Shown one piece after another: positions 5,433-11,313 of a stretch of DNA of 11,313 nucleotides. This DNA is from Spirochaetaceae bacterium. Lineage in GTDB: Bacteria > Spirochaetota > Spirochaetia > Treponematales > Breznakiellaceae. Both the position numbers and the translations under genes were made by a program. How positions within the stretch are numbered: the stretch's first letter is position 1; the number at the start of each line of letters is the position of its first letter. The DNA lies in the NCBI GenBank assembly GCA_031267475.1, contig JAIRZA010000121.1, positions 1 to 11,313 on the forward strand. The letters are read 5' to 3'. A model generated the notes under the pieces. It had not been told where the DNA came from and searched no databases. It saw only the letters and a list, made by a program, of their open reading frames with translations.

Positions 5433-7231
5433 GAGTATGCGGACGAAAGCTCCGCCCGTATTTCTTCCGCGATTATGGCGGCCGCCTTTTCTAGTTCTAC
5501 AAGACGAGCTTCGTTATCCCCGCGCCGCTTTAACTCTATGAGCGGGGGGCCGGATTTAAGGTTTTTATCCCCTATTACCGCGCGAAACGGAATTCCTATC
5601 AGGTCGCCGTCGTTGAATTTAACACCGGCGCGTTCGTCTCTGTCGTCAAGCAGTGTATCAATTCCCAAATTTCTAAGCTCCGCGTACAATTTATCCGCCG
5701 CGTCCTTAACAATGCCTTCGTATTTTACCGGCACGATTAGCGCCTCAAATGGCGCAAGCGATACCGGCCAGACTATGCCGGCGTTGTCGTGATGTTCTTC
5801 GATGACTGCGGCGAGTGTGCGGTCAAGTCCAATTCCATAGCATCCCATCAACGGTGTTTGAGCTTTGCCGTCAACATCAAGGTAGGTTACTTTCATCGCT
5901 TTTGTATACTTGCAAGCAAGTTTGAAGATGTGCCCTAGCTCGTTGCCTTTTTTTTCATATAGTTCGCCGCCGCAGAGCGGGCAGCGGTCGCCTGCGGCGA
6001 CGGTGCGAATATCGGCGATAATATTTGGCTCAAAGTCGCGTCCAAACGCGACGTTCTGGTAGTGTGCGTCTTTAGCCAGAGCGCCGGTAATCGCGTTTGT
6101 CATGGCGCAGACTGTTTCGTCCGCGATGATGAGTACGCCGCTTAGTCCGGCGGGTCCGGCAAAACCAACGGGCGCTCCGGTAATTTTTACGACTTCGCCG
6201 TCCGAGGCAAGGGATACGCCGGAAGCGCCAAGCAGGGAGGCGAGTTTAATTTCGTTTACTTCGAGGTCTCCGCGAATCAATACTGCAACCGGCAGTGTGT
6301 CCGGTATGTTTCCTTTAATCGACGATTTTAGAAGTTCGCCGCCCGGGTTGGATGCTTGATATATCAGTGTTTTAATAAAATTTTTCGAGCCGGTTTTAAG
6401 AAAATCGCAAAGCTCCGCTATGCTTTTAATATCCGGCGTGTCTATGCGGCTTATAGCCGGAAGCCCTTCGGCGGCTTTCTTTGCGGCGGCAATGCTTGTT
6501 GGGGTAAAATCGGGTTTACAGGCGGCCTTTTCGACATTCGCCGCGTATTCGCAGGTTTTGCAAAGTATGAGCGTGTTGTCGCCTATCGCGCTTTCCGCCA
6601 TGAATTCTTCTGAACCGCTGCCGCCCATCGCGCCTGAATCCGCTCGCACCGGAATTACGGGCAATCCGCAGCGGCGGAATATGCGTCTGTAGGCGCGTCC
6701 CATATCTTCATAGGTTTGAGAGAGGCTCTCATCGTCCGTGTGGAACGAGTACGCATCCTTCATTACAAATTCTCTGCCGCGTATCACGCCGTAGCGCGGG
6801 CGGATTTCATCACGATACTTAGTGTTTATCTGATACAGATTTAGCGGGAGTTGTTTATAGCTTGATAAATCATCTCGTACTAGCGCGGTAATCGCTTCTT
6901 CCGCAGTCGGCGATATGACAAAGTCCGCGTTTAGGCGGTTTTTTACGCGAAGCAAGGCCTCGCCCATTGTGTCCCAGCGTCCTGATTCTTTCCAAAGTTC
7001 CGCAGGTACTACCACTGTTGGTTTTACTTCAAGAGCGCCCGCCGCGTCCATTTCTTCACGGATGATGCGTTCCAGTTTTCTAAAAGAGCGCAAGCCTAAT
7101 GGCAGATAGGCGAATAGGCCGTTGGCAAGCTGCCGTATCATCCCTGAGCGCAGCATAAGTTTATGGCTTATTACTGCCGCGTTTCCCGGCGCTTCTCTTA
7201 GTGTTGGAATAAAAAATTGTGAGAATTTCAT
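5414..7231 (-). CDS. proS: Prolyl-tRNA synthetase, bacterial type with insertion domain
   Basis: This 605-residue class II aminoacyl-tRNA synthetase charges tRNA-Pro with proline in the cytosol. The catalytic domain includes YLPLGLRSFRKLE (43-55), TAEEAI at about 109-114 and the motif 2 region YQINTKYRDEIRPRYGVIRGREF (about 133-155). Motif 3 is GCYGIGLDR (463-471). Between motifs 2 and 3 lies the bacterial editing (INS) domain, about 223-405, which removes mischarged alanine. A CPLCGG motif is at 417-422. The anticodon-binding domain runs from about 490 to 605. Length and order match ProS of most bacteria. The ATG at 7231 has a weak GGA ribosome site 6 nt upstream, and a strong promoter lies at 7255-7283. 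The last codons (AGGET and the TGA) are antisense to the tRNA-Leu T arm and acceptor stem, so the C-terminus is shaped by the tRNA sequence. Confidence 0.96.
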   Translation of the reverse strand: MKFSQFFIPTLREAPGNAAVISHKLMLRSGMIRQLANGLFAYLPLGLRSFRKLERIIREEMDAAGALEVKPTVVVPAELWKESGRWDTMGEALLRVKNRLNADFVISPTAEEAITALVRDDLSSYKQLPLNLYQINTKYRDEIRPRYGVIRGREFVMKDAYSFHTDDESLSQTYEDMGRAYRRIFRRCGLPVIPVRADSGAMGGSGSEEFMAESAIGDNTLILCKTCEYAANVEKAACKPDFTPTSIAAAKKAAEGLPAISRIDTPDIKSIAELCDFLKTGSKNFIKTLIYQASNPGGELLKSSIKGNIPDTLPVAVLIRGDLEVNEIKLASLLGASGVSLASDGEVVKITGAPVGFAGPAGLSGVLIIADETVCAMTNAITGALAKDAHYQNVAFGRDFEPNIIADIRTVAAGDRCPLCGGELYEKKGNELGHIFKLACKYTKAMKVTYLDVDGKAQTPLMGCYGIGLDRTLAAVIEEHHDNAGIVWPVSLAPFEALIVPVKYEGIVKDAADKLYAELRNLGIDTLLDDRDERAGVKFNDGDLIGIPFRAVIGDKNLKSGPPLIELKRRGDNEARLVELEKAAAIIAEEIRAELSSAYSAGGET

Positions 7232-7254
7232 AGGCGTTCCATTTTACTAAAAAT

Positions 7255-7283
7255 AAAATAGCGCGAATGTTCGTTTCTGTCAA
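7255..7283 (-). promoter_or_regulatory. proS: Sigma-70-type promoter of proS
   Basis: On the minus strand a perfect -35 TTGACA (7283-7278) is separated by exactly 17 bp from TATTTT (7260-7255, 4 of 6). The transcript would start near 7248, leaving a leader of about 17 nt. The promoter sits between the hairpin 3' of the upstream lipoprotein gene and proS, so proS is probably transcribed independently. Confidence 0.65.
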
Positions 7284-7300
7284 TCGCTTGTCCGCGAAAC

Positions 7301-7327
7301 TGTCGCAAGCGCGAGGCGCTTGCGACA
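7301..7327 (-). terminator. 12-bp hairpin just 3' of the glycine-rich lipoprotein gene
   Basis: TGTCGCAAGCGC (7301-7312) and GCGCTTGCGACA (7316-7327) pair perfectly around GAG, 5 nt after the lipoprotein stop codon. The position suggests a terminator or 3' stabiliser, but the minus strand continues GTTTCGCGG without a U run. The inner 9-bp arms are identical to those in the palindrome at 1007-1049. Confidence 0.5.
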
Positions 7328-7332
7328 ACGGC

Positions 7333-9513
7333 TTAATTCCCATCAGATGACCATTCTATTCTGAATGTGCCGTTACCATAAGTAGCGGCGGTAGCGCTTA
7401 CAGTACCGCCGGTTGCAGACATTGTACCGCTAATATAATTGGAACCACCGCCGCCCCCGCCGGAGCCATAGCCTGTATTGTCGCCTGCTACTAATGAGGT
7501 CAAATTAACTATCGCGTTGCCGCCATAATAGCCGCCGCCACCGCCTCCGCCGCCTTCGAAATTAGAGTTGTTGCCAGTTTGGTTGCCGTTCCATCCCTTC
7601 GCGCCGTTTCCGGTTGGAGTTGTGTCATTGTCGTATGTAACAACAGCGTTAGGCGCGTATTCCCCATACCAATAGGTGGTATCGGTTTCGACCAATTCTC
7701 TGAACTTGCTATACGTGCCAGCCGTGATATGCTCGTATGGCTTTTTAAGGCCGTCTGCAAGCACATATTCTTTAACTGTGGATTCTTGCTTTCCGCGGCG
7801 TCTAGCGGGAACAGGCTTTTCTCCGGCGTCCCCGCCCGGCAAGCTCGTCCGCGCGACCTCTCCATTGGCCTTTCCCACTCTGGGGATAGAGCCCGCTCCG
7901 CCGCCGCCGCCGGCCACAAACAGCAGAATAGCCTCGGTATTTCGCGCGGTATTAGCGTTGTCAAATGTTATAGGAGTACTGGCGTGATTGCCGGCGTAGT
8001 AAACTTCTGTAGCGCCGCCGCCTCCGGCGCCGGGTGTTGAGTTATCATACCTTTTCCCGCCCAAGCCGCCGTTAGGCCAGCCGCCTGCGGGGTTGTTGCC
8101 CCCTATTGAGGCATTGGCCACCAGTGCATTAGTGGCGGAGTCAAATATTGCCGTGCCGTCGCCTTCGGTTCCTATCCTGACCTTTAAAATATCTCCCGCG
8201 TTAAATACTTTTAGCGCCGAAACGCTGCCGCCTTTGCCGCCAAAGTCCGTATTTCCTGATTGCGACCACACATGACCGCCGTTAGCGCCGCTTATAGTAA
8301 TTCTGTATACGCCGCCATCGACTATCGTTACCGATTTATACCTCTTGTCGCCCGCCTCGGTCGACGACAATTCGACAGAATTATGCGTGTACGTTGTAAG
8401 TTTATTTGCTATGGCGGTCTCAATCGCTTTTTCTAGCTCGGTATTGGCTTTTTCTATCTCCGCAATTTCGTATACGTGGTATGTTACCACAGCTTCATCC
8501 GGTGTCTTTTCGCCCTCGACGTTTAATACATAGTCGCCCGCTTTATGCCCATCATCGTCATCCTCCGTGTAACGCACAAAATCGCCGGATGGAATAGTTG
8601 TTACAACATCCTTGCCGGCCGCCGCTTCCTGCGCTTTTTCTATGGCTGCTTGCAAAGCCTTCGAGCTATCATCCTTCTTTGTAGCGCCTACCAAATATTC
8701 ATCCGAATAAAGGGATGACACAGCCTCGCCTTCGGCGGCTGCCTTCAATCTGTCATCGATGCTGCTAATCGTTTCTTTGATTTGGGCTATAGCCGTAGCA
8801 GTGTGTTCGTCCAGTTTGAATACCGCGTTTATCGTTATAGCCGGACTGTTGCTGGTTTTAAGCAGCTTGCTTGCGGGGAACGTAAGCGGCTCTCCCGTGC
8901 TAAGGGTGTGCGTGAGCGTGTACGAAAGTTCCTCTGGTATTATTGTTTCGCCTGCAGCCGGACCGGTGTTGGAAAGCGCGGAGTTAAGCTGAAATATTTT
9001 CCATGAGATAAATTCAGAGCCTTCTATTGACGGGATTACAAGTTTGCTTATATCAGGGCGGTATGTTATGGAAAGACCGGTAATTGTATATTCCGGCAGG
9101 TCTTCCGTGTCGCTGGGTATATCATCTCTTAAAGAGTTGGCAACGCTAACAGATTCTTCTTGTGGAGTCCCCCCCCCCCCCCCTGCGTCAGAGGTTTTCT
9201 TGTTCGGGCCGTAACCGCCCGGATCGGCTATAAAATCGTAGCTTGCGAGGTCTTTACTTAACAGCCAATCTTCCTCGCTGTTGATATTTTCGTCGTGAAA
9301 AGTTATCACAGGAGCCGGCGCGGTCGAGCGCAGCAAATTAACCTGCTGCGTCGCCGGGTCCGCTCCGCCCGCGTTAAACCGCGCGAATACACCGGCGGTT
9401 TCCATCTCCCCGCCGCCTATTATGGCGTTTATTGCATCTTCGCCGGCTGATCCGCAGGACATCGCCAGCCCAATCAAGGCCGCCGTTAGAACGGCGTAAA
9501 ATTTCTTGTTCAT
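7333..9513 (-). CDS. Lipoprotein with poly-G switch and ALK/LTK-like glycine-rich domain
   Basis: This 726-residue protein starts at the ATG at 9513 (AGGAG 10 nt upstream). A lipoprotein signal (MNKKFYAVLTAALIGLAMSC) makes Cys20 the likely lipidation site. Residues 111-115 are GGGGG encoded by 15 G. Residues about 140-235 look beta-rich. Residues about 238-370 are helical with repeats such as SKALQAAIEKAQEAA and NTELEKAIETAIANK, recalling FIVAR-type bundles. From about 398 to 722 is a glycine-rich domain (GVYRITISGANGGHVW, GDILKVRIG, GAGGGGATEVYY, ILLFVAGGGGGAG, EGGGGGGGGYYGG, SGGGGGGSNYISGT). This order of motifs resembles the glycine-rich domain of ALK/LTK receptors and the bacterial proteins grouped with it. 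In ALK that fold contains packed polyglycine helices. An exposed adhesin or structural lipoprotein is inferred; the ligand is unknown. It is divergent from dnaX and ends in a hairpin. Confidence 0.85.
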   Translation of the reverse strand: MNKKFYAVLTAALIGLAMSCGSAGEDAINAIIGGGEMETAGVFARFNAGGADPATQQVNLLRSTAPAPVITFHDENINSEEDWLLSKDLASYDFIADPGGYGPNKKTSDAGGGGGTPQEESVSVANSLRDDIPSDTEDLPEYTITGLSITYRPDISKLVIPSIEGSEFISWKIFQLNSALSNTGPAAGETIIPEELSYTLTHTLSTGEPLTFPASKLLKTSNSPAITINAVFKLDEHTATAIAQIKETISSIDDRLKAAAEGEAVSSLYSDEYLVGATKKDDSSKALQAAIEKAQEAAAGKDVVTTIPSGDFVRYTEDDDDGHKAGDYVLNVEGEKTPDEAVVTYHVYEIAEIEKANTELEKAIETAIANKLTTYTHNSVELSSTEAGDKRYKSVTIVDGGVYRITISGANGGHVWSQSGNTDFGGKGGSVSALKVFNAGDILKVRIGTEGDGTAIFDSATNALVANASIGGNNPAGGWPNGGLGGKRYDNSTPGAGGGGATEVYYAGNHASTPITFDNANTARNTEAILLFVAGGGGGAGSIPRVGKANGEVARTSLPGGDAGEKPVPARRRGKQESTVKEYVLADGLKKPYEHITAGTYSKFRELVETDTTYWYGEYAPNAVVTYDNDTTPTGNGAKGWNGNQTGNNSNFEGGGGGGGGYYGGNAIVNLTSLVAGDNTGYGSGGGGGGSNYISGTMSATGGTVSATAATYGNGTFRIEWSSDGN
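9169..9183 (-). repeat. Homopolymer G15 (minus strand) inside glycine-rich lipoprotein gene
   Basis: Fifteen G encode Gly111-Gly115 in frame. With 14 G the frame passes through GGA CTC CAC AAG AAG AAT CTG and on to TAA after 12 codons. With 16 G it reads GAC TCC ACA AGA AGA ATC TGT TAG. Both frame shifts therefore stop almost at once and remove the whole helical and glycine-rich part. The glycine runs of the C-terminal domain use mixed GGC, GGT and GGA codons, so the pure GGG run is not explained by glycine content alone. Confidence 0.88.
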
Positions 9514-9543
9514 AGTTGAGAGTCTCCTATCGCCTCTTGTTAA

Positions 9544-9549
9544 ATTATA
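9544..9549 (-). promoter_or_regulatory. Consensus -10 box upstream of glycine-rich lipoprotein gene
   Basis: The minus strand has a perfect TATAAT (9549-9544), 30 bp before the ATG, giving an expected leader of about 24 nt with AGGAG inside it. No recognisable -35 lies 16-18 bp upstream. A small palindrome, CCGCG-TAAAG-CGCGG (9550-9564), abuts the box and could bind a regulator. Confidence 0.45.
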
Positions 9550-9723
9550 CCGCGTAAAGCGCGGCAGGGCGCGTACAACGAACCCACGCTAAATATACCG
9601 TAAAAAACTATTTTGGGGAAGAGTTTTAAACTTGCCGCGGGCGGCGGCGTTTTCCGCATATATTCTTGAATTTGGAATTGCCCGGTTTGAAGATACATCC
9701 CCTTATCGTGCGGATACATCTTT

Positions 9724-9732
9724 TGATATACT
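9724..9732 (+). promoter_or_regulatory. dnaX: Extended -10 promoter of dnaX, probably leaderless
   Basis: TGATATACT fits an extended -10 (TGn followed by TATACT, 5 of 6), which explains the lack of a -35 at the usual distance. Only 7 nt separate the box from the dnaX ATG at 9740. Transcription would therefore begin at or next to the start codon. No Shine-Dalgarno sequence precedes the ATG, consistent with a leaderless message. Confidence 0.45.
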
Positions 9733-9739
9733 TTTGGTG

Positions 9740-11140
9740 ATGACATTTGAAGTTACGGCGACAAGACGCAGACCAAAAACATTTGACGAGCTTGCCGGGC
9801 AGGAATTTGTAAGCGCCACGTTAAGGAAGTCCATAGAAGCGGGAAAAATAGCGCACGCTTATTTGTTCTCCGGCCCGCGAGGTTGTGGAAAGACGAGCGC
9901 GGCGCGGATATTGGCGCGGTCCTTGAACTGCGGGAAGGGAGCGGGTGTTGAACCCTGCGGAGTGTGTTCAAACTGCGTCGAGATAAGCAAAGGAAGCAGT
10001 CTTGATGTTATAGAAATTGACGGCGCGTCGAATACCAGCGTGAACGATGTGCGGCAAATCAAGGACGAAGTCTTGTTTCCGCCCAATTCATCCCGCTACA
10101 AGGTGTATATAATCGACGAAGTTCACATGCTTTCCAACAGCGCCTTTAACGCGCTGTTAAAAACGATAGAAGAACCTCCGCCGTATATTGTTTTTATTTT
10201 TGCGACTACAGAGCTGCATAAGGTTCCGGCGACTATTAAAAGCCGCTGCCAGCAGTTCGCGTTTAAGTTAATACCGGTGGAAACGATAAAGGAGCTTCTT
10301 AGCGCCGCTTGTGAAGAGCTTTCGATAGAGGCTGAAGACGAGGCGCTGTTCTGGATAGCCCGCGAGTCTACCGGCAGTCTGCGCGACGCTTACACACTTT
10401 TTGATCAAGTAGCTTCTTTTTCGGAAGGTCATATTCGAGCGGCGCTTATTCGTGAAAAACTTGGGCTTGCCGGTTTAGACAACCTTAACGCGCTTGCCGA
10501 AATCTGCGCTTCCAGCGATACGGGAGCCGCCTTCGCTCTGCTTGACGAGTTCATTGAAAACGGTGTCTCTGTTGAACAGCTTATAATAGATCTTGCCGGA
10601 TTTTACCGCAGTTTGCTGCTGTTAAAAAGCGGCGTTACTAAAGAAAGTTTGCTAGGCTACGCGCCTGAACGTTTTTCCGCGAAAGCGCTGGAAACATTAA
10701 GCGTGCAGCGTCTGGAACAAGCTGTAAAACTGTTATTGGAAACGCACCGTTCTATACGCTGTACCGTTTCACCGCGTTTTGAGCTTGAAACCACTATCGC
10801 GGAGCTTTGCGCCCTGCCTAAATGGGTTTCTCAGGATGATTTGCGAAGCGCTATTGAAGGCGCGCGCTCTCTTTTTGGCGCAAAGATGTCCGGCGTTCCG
10901 GCCGCCAACATCCGGCATGAAACAAGCGCCGAAAAAGCGGAGTCCGCGCCCGGCTATTCTGAAAGCCCGGAAAATAAAGTAATATCATTTTCCGGCGAGT
11001 TCAAACGCCGAATAGCGGCGCGGGAAAATTCCGGCGCGAGGCAGGAGGCTGAAAACGTAATATACGAGACACGCGAAAGTATACTTGCGCCGGAAGTAAA
11101 GCTGGTGGAAAAGGTTTTTCAGGCGACTGTGGTAAAATAG
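9740..11140 (+). CDS. dnaX: DNA polymerase III subunit tau/gamma
   Basis: DnaX is the AAA+ motor of the clamp loader, which opens the beta clamp and loads it on primed DNA. The sequence shows the conserved N-terminus FEVTATRRRPKTFDELAGQEF and Walker A GPRGCGKTS (45-53). Four zinc-binding cysteines follow (Cys64, Cys73, Cys76, Cys79), then Walker B YIIDEVHML (123-131) and the SRC motif (168-170). Domain III follows, with SLRDAYTLFDQ at about 213-223. Length from the ATG is 466 residues. The part after about 365 is short and variable, much shorter than E. coli tau, so it may lack the full polymerase-binding domain. The frame is open 36 codons further upstream to a TTG at 9632, but homology starts at the ATG at 9740. 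No strong A-run slippery site for gamma production was found. The gene is divergent from the lipoprotein, and no ebfC or recR gene is visible before the window ends. Confidence 0.93.
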   Translation: MTFEVTATRRRPKTFDELAGQEFVSATLRKSIEAGKIAHAYLFSGPRGCGKTSAARILARSLNCGKGAGVEPCGVCSNCVEISKGSSLDVIEIDGASNTSVNDVRQIKDEVLFPPNSSRYKVYIIDEVHMLSNSAFNALLKTIEEPPPYIVFIFATTELHKVPATIKSRCQQFAFKLIPVETIKELLSAACEELSIEAEDEALFWIARESTGSLRDAYTLFDQVASFSEGHIRAALIREKLGLAGLDNLNALAEICASSDTGAAFALLDEFIENGVSVEQLIIDLAGFYRSLLLLKSGVTKESLLGYAPERFSAKALETLSVQRLEQAVKLLLETHRSIRCTVSPRFELETTIAELCALPKWVSQDDLRSAIEGARSLFGAKMSGVPAANIRHETSAEKAESAPGYSESPENKVISFSGEFKRRIAARENSGARQEAENVIYETRESILAPEVKLVEKVFQATVVK

Positions 11141-11158
11141 CGGATTTACGTCCGCTAT
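11137..11158 (+). terminator. dnaX: Hairpin overlapping dnaX stop codon
   Basis: ATAGCGGA (11137-11144) and TCCGCTAT (11151-11158) form a perfect 8-bp stem with loop TTTACG, containing the dnaX TAG. The following ATGTTTTGG has only a short T run, so this is a weak terminator or a structure protecting the 3' end. Confidence 0.4.
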
Positions 11159-11191
11159 ATGTTTTGGCGAAAACCGCGCGGCTTTAACAGT

Positions 11192-11313
11192 GGAGGCTGT
11201 TCCAAAACTTCAGTTTTTGGGGAGACAAGCAAAGCTTGTCCAGCAACCTATGAAAACCGCAGTTTTGTCGTCATCATGACGCGCCCATAGGGCGAAAAAC
11301 TGCAAGAGCCTGT
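11192..11313. repeat. Nested inverted repeats after dnaX, cut by window end
   Basis: Several stems are nested here. AGGCT (11194-11198) pairs with AGCCT (11307-11311), and CAGTTTTT (11211-11218) with AAAAACTG (11295-11302). Inside are GACAAGC-AAA-GCTTGTC (11224-11240), GTCAT-C-ATGAC (11270-11280) and CGCCC-ATA-GGGCG (11282-11294). No open frame fits. It looks like a palindromic dispersed repeat (MITE-like), possibly continuing beyond the window. Confidence 0.5.

Noticed and set aside
5331..5792. 153-codon plus-strand frame starting upstream of the tRNA
   Set aside because: It runs through the tRNA-Leu and then antisense to proS; the tRNA fold is decisive.
7161..7343. 60-codon frame bridging the lipoprotein 3' end and the proS start
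   Set aside because: It covers the hairpin and the proS promoter and overlaps proS in another frame; no coding features.
7509..7964. 151-codon open frame in another frame of the glycine-rich gene
   Set aside because: It is a shadow of the GC-rich glycine codons, with no ribosome site and low-complexity basic and alanine-rich sequence.
9632..9739. Extension of dnaX to a TTG 36 codons upstream
   Set aside because: The extra residues have no DnaX homology, and a -10 box lies inside this stretch. The family start corresponds to the ATG at 9740.
10924..10935. GAAAAAGC in dnaX as a programmed frameshift site for gamma
   Set aside because: It has only five A, does not match A AAA AAG, and no clear stimulatory hairpin or upstream SD-like element was seen.

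Overview
The window looks like chromosomal DNA from a treponeme-like spirochaete. This rests on remembered family resemblance, not a search: the RecA core, the DnaX N-terminus (FEVTATRRRP...FDELAGQEF), the phosphohexomutase N-terminus (LSASGWRDVFAED) and two lipoproteins with the loose lipoboxes spirochaetes use all fit. GC content appears close to 50%.

Layout. Every protein gene but the last is on the minus strand. Reading down that strand: a 726-residue lipoprotein with a C-terminal glycine-rich domain (9513-7333), prolyl-tRNA synthetase proS (7231-5414), recA (5167-3863), a phosphoglucomutase/phosphomannomutase-family enzyme (3757-1943), a small outer-membrane beta-barrel protein (1731-1096), and a second lipoprotein that runs off the left edge (632-1). 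On the plus strand lie a tRNA-Leu(CAA) at 5350-5432, whose 3' end overlaps the 3' end of proS, and dnaX (9740-11140), divergent from the glycine-rich lipoprotein. The conserved genes serve translation (proS, tRNA-Leu), replication (dnaX), recombination and repair (recA) and sugar phosphate metabolism. The other three encode envelope proteins. recA and the mutase gene may share a transcript. proS has a promoter of its own.

The most notable signal is three long G/C homopolymers in 11 kb: 14 G and 15 G inside the N-terminal parts of the two lipoprotein genes, and 13 G in an intergenic region. In both genes the present tract length keeps the frame open, while one base more or fewer brings an early stop in either direction. 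That is the expected design of a contingency (phase-variable) locus. The longer lipoprotein also ends in a domain resembling the glycine-rich domain of the animal receptor kinases ALK and LTK.

Smaller points: an inverted repeat in the recA leader that could be an operator; a dnaX start that looks leaderless; an interrupted in-frame extension upstream of the mutase start; a RecA with a long Ala/Pro/Lys-rich tail; and families of palindromic repeats at 814-1049, 7301-7327 and 11192-11313. The 463-bp gene-free stretch at 633-1095 holds one G tract and most of the palindromes.
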